Source: Candidatus Eisenbacteria bacterium
GTDB taxonomy: Bacteria; Eisenbacteria; RBG-16-71-46; JAFGJU01
Assembly: GCA_026388185.1 (NCBI GenBank)
Contig: JAPLKG010000017.1
Span: 222,081-286,080 of the forward strand
Reading direction: 5' to 3'
Length of the DNA: 64,000 bases
Below the pieces are notes generated by a model. The model had not been told where the DNA came from. It did not search any database and saw only the letters and a list, made by a program, of their open reading frames with translations. Of this stretch, positions 1 to 9,170 are shown one piece after another; the stretch's first letter is position 1; each line of letters begins with the position of its first letter. The position numbers and the translations under genes were made by a program.

Positions 1-1079
1 TCTATGTCCCTGGTGTGGGCGCGGTCATATATGACGCCCACGAGAAGAAAGAGAGACCCCGTGATGATGCCGTGTGCGAACATCTGCATCACGGCACCGT
101 TCATCCCCGTGGTGGTCATGGAAGCGATCCCGAGCAGCACGTAGCCCATGTGACTCACGCTCGAATACGCCACAAGTTTCTTCAAGTCTTTTTGCGCCAT
201 GGCGACGAGGGCGCCGTAGATGATGTTTATTACGGCAAGGATGGCGAGCGGAACCGCGAAACTCCGGGCCGCGTCCGGTAGAATCGGATAGCTTATCCTC
301 AAGATTCCGTACGCTCCCATCTTCAGCAGAACGCCGGCAAGAATCACGCTTATCGCAGTGGGTGCTTCGACGTGTGCGTCGGGAAGCCAGGTGTGAAACG
401 GAAACACCGGGACCTTGATCGCAAATCCGAGAAAGAGGGCGAGAAATACTATCATCTGGAATCTGGGGGCAAATGGGTGCGCCGCGGATAGCTGCACGAT
501 GTCGAAAGTGTGCGGCATGCTCGTGAAATACATCGCCAGTATTGCCAGAAGCATCGCGACGCTTCCCAGGAGCGTGTACAGGAAAAACTTGATGGCGGCG
601 TATTCTCTGTTCGGCCCGCCCCAGATTCCTATCAAGAAATACATGGGGACGAGCATCGCTTCCCAGAAGACGTAAAAGAGAAAGAAGTCGAGGGAGACAA
701 AGACTCCCGTCATTGCAGTCTGAAGCAAGAGGAACAGCGCGAAGTACTGCTTCACGCGATCCATTATTCCGTAGCTCGCGATCACGGCCACGAAAGAAAG
801 CAGGGCGGTCAGGAAGACCATGGTAATGCTGAGACCGTCGACACCCAGGTAGTACGAGACGTTGATGGGGGGGATCCAGGGAGCCTTCTCGATGAATTGG
901 AAGCCGGCCATGCTCCTGTCGAACTTCACAAGCAAGAGCACGGAGAAGATGAGCGAGATCCCGCTGAAAACGGTGGAGACGGTCTTTATGCCCTTCTCGC
1001 TGTTGTTACTCATCAAGAGGACGACGATCATTCCGAGCATCGGCACAAAGGTGACAAGTGTTAGAATCGGAAGCTCCAT
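1..1079 (-). CDS. nuoM: NADH-quinone oxidoreductase subunit M (partial)
   Basis: Proton-pumping antiporter-like membrane subunit of respiratory complex I. The frame begins with ATG at 1079 and stays open through 359 codons to the window edge, so the C-terminus is missing. The translation is almost continuous hydrophobic helices and carries the family hallmarks: the PFHTWLPDAHVEAPT segment followed by the VAYSSVSHMGY helix with the conserved lysine just before it. It lies 75 bases after nuoL in the same orientation, the usual L-M order, and nuoN would be expected just beyond the edge. Identification is secure. Confidence 0.95.
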   Translation of the reverse strand, partial: MELPILTLVTFVPMLGMIVVLLMSNNSEKGIKTVSTVFSGISLIFSVLLLVKFDRSMAGFQFIEKAPWIPPINVSYYLGVDGLSITMVFLTALLSFVAVIASYGIMDRVKQYFALFLLLQTAMTGVFVSLDFFLFYVFWEAMLVPMYFLIGIWGGPNREYAAIKFFLYTLLGSVAMLLAILAMYFTSMPHTFDIVQLSAAHPFAPRFQMIVFLALFLGFAIKVPVFPFHTWLPDAHVEAPTAISVILAGVLLKMGAYGILRISYPILPDAARSFAVPLAILAVINIIYGALVAMAQKDLKKLVAYSSVSHMGYVLLGIASMTTTGMNGAVMQMFAHGIITGSLFLLVGVIYDRAHTRDI

Positions 1080-1154
1080 TCAGTTTTCCTCCGTCTCAGT
1101 GCAAGAATCTCACGATCTCAGCAGAAGTCCGCTGTCGAAGCAGGAACTTCCTCG

Positions 1155-3068
1155 TCAAGACAAGAACTTCACTATCAGAATCGTTGCGAGCCCCACTATT
1201 ATCATCAGAGCATACTGCTGCAAGTAGCCGGTTTGTGCCCGCCTCGCGATGGAACCGGCGAATTGTGTCACAAAAGCAACTCCGTTGACGGCGCCGTCGA
1301 CTACGTAAACGTCAAACCATCGCTTTATCCTGCTCCAGACCACGGTGACCGTGGCGACCCCGTTGACCGCACCGTCTATGACTCCGAGATCGAACGCGAA
1401 CAAACCTCTTGTCAGCAGGACGAGCGGCCTCACTATCAACGCAAGATAGATTTCGTCCACGTAGTACTTGTTGTAGAGAAGCCTGTAAATCGGGGCGAAT
1501 CTCTTGGAGAACGCGTCTCTCGAAATCCAGCCCTTGACGTACGTGCCGTAGGAGAGAAGTATTCCCGTACCCGCAACCAGGAGAGAAGTCCCCATCACCC
1601 CGTAGTCGGGACCGTGGTGACCGTGCACCTCGCCGCCCGACAGAAAGCTCCCTATTCCCTGCTTGAACCACGGCAAGCCCACCCAGCCTGCGCACACGGA
1701 AAGCACACCCAGAACCGCCAGAGGAATCGCCATCACAGAAGGAGACTCGTGCGCCTTGACCTTTTCCTGTCCAAGGAAGACCACAAAGTAAAGCCTGAAC
1801 ATGTAGAAAGCAGTGAGCAGTGCACCCGCGACTGCGACGAGATAAAGACCGGGATTGCCGGATCGATGCACGGCAACGAGTATTTCGTCCTTGCTCCAGA
1901 ACCCGCTGAACGGCGGGACACCCGCGATGGCCAGGCATGCGATCAAGAAAGTGGTCGACGTAATCTTCATGTAATTCCTCAGACCGCCCATCTCTCGTAT
2001 GTCCTGTTTCTGGGTGGCGTGGATGACGCTCCCGGCACACAGAAACAGAAGCGCCTTGAAGAAGGCGTGCGTCATCAGATGAAACATTCCTGCAACGTAT
2101 CCACCGCATCCGAGTCCAAGCATCATGTAGCCAAGCTGGCTGAGCGTCGAGTAGGCAAGCACCCTCTTTATGTCGAACTGCGTGCACGCGATGGTGGCCG
2201 CGAAAATCGCTGTGATTCCTCCTATCGTGGCCACCGTCAAGGAGGCCTCGGCGCTGGACGAGAAAAGCGGGAAGCAGCGGGCGACCATGTAAACACCGGC
2301 GGCCACCATCGTGGCCGCATGGATCAGGGCGCTTATCGGGGTCGGACCTTCCATGGCATCGGGTAGCCACACGTGGAGCGGAAATTGCGCACTCTTCCCC
2401 ACCGCGCCCGCGAACAGACAGACGGTGGCAATGGTCAGAAATCTTGGAGCGAACTGGCCGCCCTGGGCCATCGAGAAAATCTCTGAGAACTGGAACGTGC
2501 CGGCCGCGGTGGCGAGCAAGAGAATGCCGACGAGAAAGCCGAAGTCCCCGACCCTGTTTGTTATGAAGGCCTTCTTGCCGGCGTCAGAGGCACTCTTCTT
2601 CTCGAACCAGAACCCGATCAAGAGATAAGAACAAATGCCGACGAGTTCCCAGAACATGTAGAGCAGGAAGAAACTGTTGGAGAGGACGAGGCCGTACATG
2701 GAGAAGATGAAAAGCGAGATGTATGCGAAATACCTGGAAAATCTCGGGTCTCCATGCATGTAGCCGACGGAGTATATCTCCACCAGCAGACCCACCACCG
2801 ACACCACGACGAGCATGAGGGCACCGAGCGGGTCCACGGCGGCCCCTATGGAGAACACGTATTTCCCGGCCTGGAACCACGGGTAGCTGACGTCCACCCT
2901 GCCGCCTGAAAGCACGTAGAACAGGAAGGCAAACGAGAGGCAGGTTGAGGCAGCGGCGGCGCCTATGGCGGGGAAGGACCCTTTGCCGGGCAGCCTCTTA
3001 CCAAAGAAAATCGTGACCGCAAAAGCAAGCAGCGGAAGAAGAGGTATCAGGAATGCTGCAACAATCAA
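1155..3068 (-). CDS. nuoL: NADH-quinone oxidoreductase subunit L
   Basis: Largest membrane antiporter-like subunit of complex I, 637 residues, the usual length. It begins with hydrophobic helices and has the WLPDAMEGPTPISALIHAATMVAAG signature region (about residues 230-260) and the LAYSTLSQLGYM helix that NuoL shares with Mrp antiporters. The C-terminal part has the charged lateral-helix region and a final hydrophobic anchor. It follows the embedded TPR gene by 21 bases and precedes nuoM, so it is clearly cotranscribed with the nuo operon. Confidence 0.97.
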   Translation of the reverse strand: MIVAAFLIPLLPLLAFAVTIFFGKRLPGKGSFPAIGAAAASTCLSFAFLFYVLSGGRVDVSYPWFQAGKYVFSIGAAVDPLGALMLVVVSVVGLLVEIYSVGYMHGDPRFSRYFAYISLFIFSMYGLVLSNSFFLLYMFWELVGICSYLLIGFWFEKKSASDAGKKAFITNRVGDFGFLVGILLLATAAGTFQFSEIFSMAQGGQFAPRFLTIATVCLFAGAVGKSAQFPLHVWLPDAMEGPTPISALIHAATMVAAGVYMVARCFPLFSSSAEASLTVATIGGITAIFAATIACTQFDIKRVLAYSTLSQLGYMMLGLGCGGYVAGMFHLMTHAFFKALLFLCAGSVIHATQKQDIREMGGLRNYMKITSTTFLIACLAIAGVPPFSGFWSKDEILVAVHRSGNPGLYLVAVAGALLTAFYMFRLYFVVFLGQEKVKAHESPSVMAIPLAVLGVLSVCAGWVGLPWFKQGIGSFLSGGEVHGHHGPDYGVMGTSLLVAGTGILLSYGTYVKGWISRDAFSKRFAPIYRLLYNKYYVDEIYLALIVRPLVLLTRGLFAFDLGVIDGAVNGVATVTVVWSRIKRWFDVYVVDGAVNGVAFVTQFAGSIARRAQTGYLQQYALMIIVGLATILIVKFLS

Positions 3069-3089
3069 CTGAGTTCCTCCAGATATGTC

Positions 3090-4076
3090 TCAAGTGTTGA
3101 AATGCGTCTTGTCATAAAGGAGCTCCCCCAGAATCAACCTCGCCGAAGGATCGGTCGGATCGAGCTCCAGCGCCTTCTTCATCTCCGCGATGGCCTCGTC
3201 GATCGCGCCCTTCTCCACGTAGAGCAACAACCCAATCTGATAGTGCGCCTCGGCGAATGCCGCGTTCAAGCCGAGAGCGCGCTTGAACATTCCGATTGCA
3301 GCGTCCACGTCGTGCAGATCGCTGAGCATGACGCCGAGCTGAAAGGTGGAGTCCGTGTCGGTCTTGTCAAGCTCGATGACCTTCCCGTAGTGCCGGGCGG
3401 CCCTCTCTTTGTTCCCAAGCTTACGGTATGCTTCGGCGAGCTTCCTGTGAGCCGCGGTGAAGTCACCGAGTAGTCCGATTGCCTTCTCCAGCATGGAGAC
3501 CGCGGAGGAAAAATCGCCTTCCTCGAGCGCCAGCACGCCGGACATGTAACGAGCCGCCGCCGAGTCCGGCTTCTTGTCGAGCAGTCTCTCCACGATGGGC
3601 TTTGCCCTCGAGAATTTTCTTTCTTCGATGAGCAGGGAACCGGCCCACTGTAGAGAGAGCGCAAACTCGGGGTTGAGCTCGTAGCATTGTGACAGGTGGT
3701 CACAGGCCTTGAGTCGTTCTTCCTGAAGCGCTTCGAGAAACCCCATCAGAAAACTCGCTCCCTGAAGTCTAGGATTAAGCTCCATGGCTTTCTTCGCGGC
3801 CTCCCTTGCAGGGCCGATCTCTCCAAGCGCAAGGTTGCAGGCCGCAATGTAGAGGTGCGAGAGTTCGTGGACGGGATCCAGGGCCGCACCGGTCTTGAAC
3901 TCCTCGAGAGCGCTCAGAAAGCTCCCTTCATTGAACAACGCGATGCCCCTTGTCATGAGGTCCCGCACGCTACCCTTCGCACGCGTACGCCTCTGCCTTT
4001 CACCGAGTCTCGTCCCGCACTCAAAGCAATACCTGTGATTGTCAGGATTGGTGGTCTGACACTTCGGACAAATCAT
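3090..4076 (-). CDS. Zinc-ribbon and TPR repeat protein embedded in the nuo operon
   Basis: A 328-residue soluble protein of unrecognised specific function. Residues 3-24 form a zinc ribbon with two Cys pairs (CPKC and CFEC). The rest is helical tetratricopeptide repeats, for example the segments around ALEEFKTGAALDP, GKVIELDKTDTD and AIAEMKKALELDP. There is no signal peptide or membrane span, so it is probably cytoplasmic. It sits between nuoK and nuoL with gaps of only 19 and 21 bases, so it must be cotranslated with complex I subunits. A role in complex I assembly or regulation is inference from position; it could also be a neutral insertion. Confidence 0.85.
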   Translation of the reverse strand: MICPKCQTTNPDNHRYCFECGTRLGERQRRTRAKGSVRDLMTRGIALFNEGSFLSALEEFKTGAALDPVHELSHLYIAACNLALGEIGPAREAAKKAMELNPRLQGASFLMGFLEALQEERLKACDHLSQCYELNPEFALSLQWAGSLLIEERKFSRAKPIVERLLDKKPDSAAARYMSGVLALEEGDFSSAVSMLEKAIGLLGDFTAAHRKLAEAYRKLGNKERAARHYGKVIELDKTDTDSTFQLGVMLSDLHDVDAAIGMFKRALGLNAAFAEAHYQIGLLLYVEKGAIDEAIAEMKKALELDPTDPSARLILGELLYDKTHFNT

Positions 4077-4095
4077 TGCGTCTCCCCGCCAATTC

Positions 4096-4404
4096 CTACC
4101 ACTTCAGGATGTTGAATCTGTCGGCAAAAACCGCTCGCACACTCCTGTAAAGCGCCAGAATCAGCGCCAATCCAACGGCCGCTTCGCCTGCGGCAACGGT
4201 CATTACGAACACCGCAAAAACCTGTCCGTTGAGGGTCGACGTTTCCACAAAACGGGAGAACGCTACGAGGTTCAGGTTTACGGCGCCGAGCATTATTTCT
4301 ATGGAAATGAGAATACCGATGGCGTTGCGTCTCGTGAGCACGCCGAACATGCCGACGACGAAAAGAATCGCTCCAAGAATGAGATAGTGCGATATCGGTG
4401 TCAC
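4096..4404 (-). CDS. nuoK: NADH-quinone oxidoreductase subunit K
   Basis: Small membrane subunit of complex I, 102 residues, three predicted helices. It shows the family core GVLTRRNAIGILISIEIMLG followed by NLNLVAF, which includes the membrane glutamate needed for proton translocation in characterised homologues. Its start overlaps the nuoJ stop by 4 bases, indicating translational coupling. Unusually, the gene downstream is not nuoL but the zinc-ribbon/TPR gene. Confidence 0.97.
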   Translation of the reverse strand: MTPISHYLILGAILFVVGMFGVLTRRNAIGILISIEIMLGAVNLNLVAFSRFVETSTLNGQVFAVFVMTVAAGEAAVGLALILALYRSVRAVFADRFNILKW

Positions 4405-4916
4405 TTCTTTGTGATTTCCTTTCCCAAGAAAACGGCGCCCACCAGGGCCGCGAGAAGAAGCACTGACGCTACCTCAAAGGCCTCCAAGTAGGTTGACAGA
4501 AGTTGCCTTCCGATGATCATTACGCTCCCTTTCTGAACAGGCGGCACCTCTACGGACCAACCGGCGCCGCCGATTATGTAGACAAAGGCGCCGAGTAGTG
4601 CCGCACAGAGTATGAGGCCGGGAATCAAAAGGTGGTTGGTTTGCCTTATTGCATCGGAAGTGATCCTCTCCGTCAGAACGATTGCGAATATCATCAGTAT
4701 TACGATTGCCCCGACGTAAATCAGTATCTGCACAACGGCCAGGAAATCCGCCTCGAGAAGAACGAAGACGCCGGAGAGCGCGAAGAACATCACGGCCAGC
4801 GAAAGCGCGCAGTGAAAGATGTTCTTCAGCGTGACTGCCATGATCGCGAAGACAACCGCAGCAAGGCCAAGCAGCTTGAAGGCCAACGGAGCGCTGAAGA
4901 GTTCAGCCCAGCTCAA
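4401..4916 (-). CDS. nuoJ: NADH-quinone oxidoreductase subunit J
   Basis: Membrane subunit of complex I, 171 residues with about five hydrophobic helices. The VQILIYVGAIVILMIFAIVL region is the typical NuoJ helix 3, which contains the pi-bulge in known structures. It follows nuoI by 2 bases and overlaps nuoK by 4, in standard I-J-K order. Confidence 0.97.
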   Translation of the reverse strand: MSWAELFSAPLAFKLLGLAAVVFAIMAVTLKNIFHCALSLAVMFFALSGVFVLLEADFLAVVQILIYVGAIVILMIFAIVLTERITSDAIRQTNHLLIPGLILCAALLGAFVYIIGGAGWSVEVPPVQKGSVMIIGRQLLSTYLEAFEVASVLLLAALVGAVFLGKEITKK

Positions 4917-4918
4917 AT

Positions 4919-5395
4919 TCAGACCTCCGGTCTCTCAACAAGATCCTCTTTGTGATAGATCAAGCCGTCCCTCGTCTCGGTAGCAAGCTCATACTTGGAG
5001 GAAAGTCCGATGGCGTCATGAGGACAGGCTTCGGCACAGAGATTGCAGAACATGCACCTGGAAATATCGACGTCAAAGACGTCCACCTTTCGCTTCTTTT
5101 CTTCGCCGGGGGAGGTCTCTATGTTTATCAGGTGATCGGGGCACGCTCTCGCACACAGCATGCAACCGATGCACTTCATCTCGTGGGTGCCGGGGTCAAC
5201 CTTGAGAACGTGAAGCCCCCTGTAACCGGCCGGCAGCTCCCGCCTTTCGTAGGGATATCTTATGGTAATCGGGCGCGAGAACAGGTATCGCAGCGTCACC
5301 TTCAATCCGTCTACGAGGGTGCGTAGTCCATAAAGAACAAGAGCCACGGGACCCGGACCACTCTTTGTTCTACCTGTTTTCGCAGCGTCTGCCAT
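4919..5395 (-). CDS. nuoI: NADH-quinone oxidoreductase subunit I (ferredoxin-like)
   Basis: Peripheral-arm subunit of complex I carrying clusters N6a and N6b, 158 residues. Two complete 4Fe-4S motifs are visible, CIGCMLCARACP and CMFCNLCAEACP, about 45 residues apart. The N-terminal hydrophobic stretch around LYGLRTLVDGLKVTLRYLF is typical of the segment that docks on the membrane arm. It lies between nuoH and nuoJ. All eight cluster ligands are intact, so the gene should be functional. Confidence 0.97.
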   Translation of the reverse strand: MADAAKTGRTKSGPGPVALVLYGLRTLVDGLKVTLRYLFSRPITIRYPYERRELPAGYRGLHVLKVDPGTHEMKCIGCMLCARACPDHLINIETSPGEEKKRKVDVFDVDISRCMFCNLCAEACPHDAIGLSSKYELATETRDGLIYHKEDLVERPEV

Positions 5396-5410
5396 AACCT
5401 CTTCTTCGTC

Positions 5411-6424
5411 CTAATTCAGAACCGCCATCACAAGTCCGGTCACCAGAAGATTCAAGAACGCAAGGGGCAAGAGCACCTTCCAACAGAAGGACATCATTTG
5501 ATCCACTCTCAGCCTGGGGAACGTGCCTCGCAGCCAAACCATAAAGAACATGAAGAAAAACGCTTTTCCCACGAACCAGAAGAACCCCGGAAGTATTGGC
5601 CCGTGCCAGCCGCCAAGAAACAGTACGGTCGCCATGGCGGAAATGACGAACATGTTTGCGTACTCCGACAGGAAGAAAAACGCGAACCTCAGACCACTGT
5701 ATTCCGTGTGGAAACCGGCGACCAGCTCGGACTCCGCCTCCGGTATGTCGAACGGAAGCCGATTGACCTCACCGATGCCGGCTATGACGTAGATTGCGAA
5801 ACCCAGAGGCTGGAGAAACACGTACCAGACGTGCTTCTGAGCCTCGACTATCCCATGAAGGCTCAGGGTCTGAGCCAGCATAAGGACGCCGAGCACGGAA
5901 AGAAGAAGCGGCACTTCGTAACTCACGATTTGGGCGGCCGCCCTCATCGCGCCGAGAAGCGAGTACTTGTTGTTCGAGCCCCAGCCCGCCATGAAAATGC
6001 CGATGGTCGCCACCGACCCTATCGCGAACACGAACAGAATGCCCATGTTGATGTCTCTGGCAACGAGCTTGTCCGAGAAAGGAATCACCACGTACACAAC
6101 GACGGTGCTCACGAAAACGACAAGCGGGGCCAGGATGTAAACGGGTCTGTCCACGCCGCGAGGGATGATGTCCTCTTTTAGGAAAAGCTTGATCGTATCG
6201 GCAATCGACTGTGCCCAGCCGTGCCGGCCGGTATGGAGCGGCCCCCTCCTCACCTGAATGTGCCCGATGACCTTTCTCTCAAACCAGACCATGAAGAGAA
6301 CCATCAAGACCATGAAGACCATGACGCCCAGAAAGGCCACGGCCATCACGCCGAGCTCATAGATTGGCCGAGGGAGAAGCTGCGGCAGGAAAATCCAGAC
6401 GAATTTCAGGAGTTCAACGTTCAT
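5411..6424 (-). CDS. nuoH: NADH-quinone oxidoreductase subunit H
   Basis: Membrane subunit forming the quinone-chamber floor of complex I, 337 residues and about eight helices. It contains the charged loop ERKVIGHIQVRRGP and the later PFDIPEAESELVAGFHTEYSG motif, both diagnostic. A 113-base gap separates it from nuoD upstream. In many bacteria nuoE, nuoF and nuoG occupy that place, but here it holds only a short hairpin. No strong Shine-Dalgarno sequence precedes the ATG. Confidence 0.97.
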   Translation of the reverse strand: MNVELLKFVWIFLPQLLPRPIYELGVMAVAFLGVMVFMVLMVLFMVWFERKVIGHIQVRRGPLHTGRHGWAQSIADTIKLFLKEDIIPRGVDRPVYILAPLVVFVSTVVVYVVIPFSDKLVARDINMGILFVFAIGSVATIGIFMAGWGSNNKYSLLGAMRAAAQIVSYEVPLLLSVLGVLMLAQTLSLHGIVEAQKHVWYVFLQPLGFAIYVIAGIGEVNRLPFDIPEAESELVAGFHTEYSGLRFAFFFLSEYANMFVISAMATVLFLGGWHGPILPGFFWFVGKAFFFMFFMVWLRGTFPRLRVDQMMSFCWKVLLPLAFLNLLVTGLVMAVLN

Positions 6425-6506
6425 TTTCTACCAGTGTTTCCGTTCCTATTATGTTTCCGTTTCCCGGGGTTCGCCGGTGTGCGACTGCACAACCACGCGA
6501 GCAGGC

Positions 6507-6526
6507 TGCGGACAAGCACGTCCGCA
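6507..6526. other. Intercistronic hairpin between nuoD and nuoH
   Basis: A perfect 7-base inverted repeat TGCGGAC / GTCCGCA with a 6-base loop lies in the 113-base nuoD-nuoH gap. No T-run follows on the minus strand, so it is not a standard terminator. It could be an mRNA processing or stability element. It marks the site where nuoEFG are often found. Confidence 0.5.
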
Positions 6527-6537
6527 CGTTCACAATC

Positions 6538-7641
6538 CTATCGGTCAACCTCTCCAAGCACGATGTCAATGCTGCCCAGAATGGCAACAATATCGGCGAT
6601 CAGAGCGCCCTCAGTCATCGCGGAAATGGCCGCAAGGTTGATGAACGAAGGAGCTCTTATTTTCACGCGATAAGGATTCGTGGTGCCGTCGCTTATCACA
6701 TAGAAGCCGAGCTCTCCCTTGGGGCCTTCTATTCTCGAATAGGCCTCGCCCTTCGCCGGCTTGAGCACTCTCGGCAGCTTGGCCCTGGAATCGCCTTCGG
6801 GAAGCCCGTCCAGCGCCTGCCTTATGATCCGTGCGGCCTGGCGCATTTCCGTGATTCTGACGGTGTATCTGTCCCAGACGTCTCCCACCGTACCGGTGGG
6901 AATGACGAAGTCCATCTCGGGATAAACGAGGTACGGCGCGTCCTTTCGCAGGTCCCACTTGATGGCGGAGCCTCTCAACATGGGCCCGCTCGCCGCGTAG
7001 GAGATCGCGTCTTCGCGACTGAGGACGCCTACGCCCTTCGTTCTGTTCACGAATATGATGTTGTTCGTGAGAAGCTCCTCGTATTCGTCCACCCTCTTGT
7101 CGAACGTGCCGAGGAGTGCCCTGCATTTCCCCACGAACTCAGGAGTGGCGTCCCTCGCCACTCCCCCGAAGCGCACGTAATTGAAGGTCATCCTTGCCCC
7201 GCAAAGCACCTCGAAAGCGTCGAGTATGTCTTCCCTCTCTCTGAAGCAATAGAGCAAGGGAGTGGCCGCCCCCAGGTCGTTTGCAAAAGAACCGAGCCAC
7301 ACGAGGTGGCTTGCCAGCCTGCTCAGCTCCGCTACGATCACCCTTATGTAGCTCGCTCTTCGGGGGATCTCGACTTCGAGCAGAGATTCCACGGCCAGAA
7401 CGAAGGCAAGGTTGTTCGACATTCCCGCGAGGTAGTCAAGCCTGTCCGTCAATGGAATGAACTGAACGTAGGTCCTCTTCTCGGCAAGCTTCTCTATGCC
7501 TCTGTGGAGAAAACCCACGTCCGGGAGAACTTCGACTACTCTCTCTCCCTCGATGGTAAGGCCGAGCCTCAGCACTCCGTGAGTGCTTGGGTGCTGTGGA
7601 CCCATGTTGATGAAAAGACGCTCTGTCTCAAGCTCCGCCAT
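6538..7641 (-). CDS. nuoD: NADH-quinone oxidoreductase subunit D
   Basis: Quinone-binding peripheral subunit of complex I, 367 residues, related to the large subunit of NiFe hydrogenases. It starts with the family pattern around NMGPQHPSTHGVLRL, has the middle YLAGMSNN segment, and ends with the standard tail DIVLGEVDR. As in other NuoD proteins the hydrogenase cysteines are absent. Its ATG directly abuts the nuoC stop codon, so it is a separate gene and not a NuoCD fusion. Confidence 0.97.
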   Translation of the reverse strand: MAELETERLFINMGPQHPSTHGVLRLGLTIEGERVVEVLPDVGFLHRGIEKLAEKRTYVQFIPLTDRLDYLAGMSNNLAFVLAVESLLEVEIPRRASYIRVIVAELSRLASHLVWLGSFANDLGAATPLLYCFREREDILDAFEVLCGARMTFNYVRFGGVARDATPEFVGKCRALLGTFDKRVDEYEELLTNNIIFVNRTKGVGVLSREDAISYAASGPMLRGSAIKWDLRKDAPYLVYPEMDFVIPTGTVGDVWDRYTVRITEMRQAARIIRQALDGLPEGDSRAKLPRVLKPAKGEAYSRIEGPKGELGFYVISDGTTNPYRVKIRAPSFINLAAISAMTEGALIADIVAILGSIDIVLGEVDR

Positions 7642-8238
7642 CTAGTCTCCCGGAAATTTGTCTTCTTCTGCAAGCACGTAGTCTTTCCTGAAGGGGTGCC
7701 CTTTCCACTGGTCGGGAAGGAGTATTCTTCGCAGGTCAGGATGCCCGCTGAACTGGATTCCCAGAAGATCGAACGCTTCCCTTTCGTGCCAGTTGGCGCT
7801 CTTCCAGACGGCCGCTACGGAGGGAGCCGCGTCCTTCTCGCCGACCCCGACCTTGAGCACCAGGACGTGCTTGTGTTCGAGTGAAACAAGATGATAGACG
7901 AGGTCGAATCTAGGAGCACGTTCCGGATAGTCGACTCCGGATATGCAGGTGAGATAGTCGAAACCCAGGCCGGGCTCTTTCCTGAGAAATCTGGCCACGT
8001 TTTCGAATGCCTCGAGCTTGACCCGAACCGAAGGCCAGTTCGTCCGCTCTTCGACAACGGAAATCGAATCTGGAAATTTCTTCAACAGCAGGTCGACAAC
8101 GGGGCTGGGCCGAACGGAGTCTTCCTTCTGCCCTGCGTTTTCGCTTTCGGAATCTCCCACCTGTTCCCTCCGACTATTTCCGCTCTTCTCTCCGGGTCGG
8201 CAGATCGCCTGGGTCCCGGCACACAATTCGCTACTCAA
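7642..8238 (-). CDS. nuoC: NADH-quinone oxidoreductase subunit C
   Basis: Peripheral-arm subunit of complex I (30 kDa family), 198 residues. The conserved C-terminal region is present: WHEREAFDLLGIQFSGHPDL followed by RRILLPD and GHPFRKDY. The first ~45 residues are a polar, low-similarity extension and translation may start further in. It sits between nuoB (13-base gap) and nuoD (no gap). Confidence 0.95.
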   Translation of the reverse strand: MSSELCAGTQAICRPGEKSGNSRREQVGDSESENAGQKEDSVRPSPVVDLLLKKFPDSISVVEERTNWPSVRVKLEAFENVARFLRKEPGLGFDYLTCISGVDYPERAPRFDLVYHLVSLEHKHVLVLKVGVGEKDAAPSVAAVWKSANWHEREAFDLLGIQFSGHPDLRRILLPDQWKGHPFRKDYVLAEEDKFPGD

Positions 8239-8251
8239 CTCGTGGCACTAA

Positions 8252-8761
8252 TCAGCTCGTCTTCCTGGCCAGAGTCTCCCTGTCAATCTTCTCCCTCAAC
8301 TTCAGTAACCCGTGCAGCAGAGCTTCGGGCCGGGGAGGACAGCCGGGAATATAAACGTCGACAGGTAAGAGCAGGTCCACGCGCTTGACGACCGAGTAAG
8401 AGTCGTAGAACGGCCCGCCGGCGATCGCGCAACCGCCCATCGCAACCACGTATTTCTTCTCAGGCATCTGCTCATAGAGAAGTCTGAGTCGTGGCGCCAT
8501 TTTCTTGGTGACGGTTCCAGATATTATCATGAGGTCCGCTTGTCTCGGCGAGGCTCGAAAAACCTCCATTCCGAAACGTGCAAGATCGTACCTGGAAGCT
8601 GCCGTGGCCATCATTTCGATGGCGCAGCAAGCCAGGCCGAATCCGAAGGGCCAGAGCGAGCATTTTCTTCCCCAGTTTATGGCCTTATCGAGAGTCGTGA
8701 TGATTATGTTAGGCCCGAAGCGATTCTCTATAATGCCCACTTCAAGGCTCCCTTTCTCCAC
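8252..8761 (-). CDS. nuoB: NADH-quinone oxidoreductase subunit B
   Basis: Complex I subunit that carries the terminal iron-sulfur cluster N2, 169 residues. The four cluster cysteines are visible: the adjacent pair in LACCAIE, one in MGGCAIAGG and one in IPGCPPRPE. The proposed ATG lies inside the 3' end of nuoA, giving a 34-base overlap; a slightly later start would lose only the non-conserved leader. It follows nuoA in standard operon order. Confidence 0.96.
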   Translation of the reverse strand: MEKGSLEVGIIENRFGPNIIITTLDKAINWGRKCSLWPFGFGLACCAIEMMATAASRYDLARFGMEVFRASPRQADLMIISGTVTKKMAPRLRLLYEQMPEKKYVVAMGGCAIAGGPFYDSYSVVKRVDLLLPVDVYIPGCPPRPEALLHGLLKLREKIDRETLARKTS

Positions 8762-9105
8762 GCGTAGGCAAGCCCAATCAAGAGCACGCCCACAAAAACC
8801 GCCATGTCCACGAAGGCCACGGGGCCGATGCTCTTGAACACGAGCGCCCAGGGCACGAGAAAAATCGTCTCAATGTCAAAAATTACAAAGCAGAGGGCAA
8901 ACACGTAGAAGCGAATATTGAACTGCGACCAGGATTGGCCGACGGGAATCTCGCCACACTCGTACGTGGTGAGTTTCCTTCCGGAGGGATCTTTCGGCTG
9001 GATGAGGGAACCTACGAAAATAGCAAGAAGCAGAAAAGCAAATCCGGCTGCCGCAAAACCGGCGACGTATGCGTAATCAAGAAGCATAGTTTGTAAATTA
9101 TCCAA
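8728..9105 (-). CDS. nuoA: NADH-quinone oxidoreductase subunit A
   Basis: Small membrane subunit of complex I, 125 residues, three helices, first gene of the operon. Diagnostic features are the loop [13 protein letters not shown], which bears the cysteine used as a conformational marker in homologues, and [18 protein letters not shown] in helix 2. The region just upstream has a GATAAT-like -10 very close to the ATG but no convincing -35, so the operon promoter is not assigned. Confidence 0.96.
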   Translation of the reverse strand: MDNLQTMLLDYAYVAGFAAAGFAFLLLAIFVGSLIQPKDPSGRKLTTYECGEIPVGQSWSQFNIRFYVFALCFVIFDIETIFLVPWALVFKSIGPVAFVDMAVFVGVLLIGLAYAWRKGALKWAL

Positions 9106-9170
9106 ACCGGCCCTTGAACCCGAAGTCGCCCCGAAGCGACCTGAAGCGACAACGGCCCCTCAGCCGGTTT

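Noticed and set aside
1..1079. Apparent absence of nuoM among complete frames
   Set aside because: The frame is open and normal; it simply runs off the window edge.
6364..7884. 506-codon plus-strand frame
   Set aside because: It is the antisense of nuoD and nuoC; the composition is shadow-like and arginine/histidine-rich.
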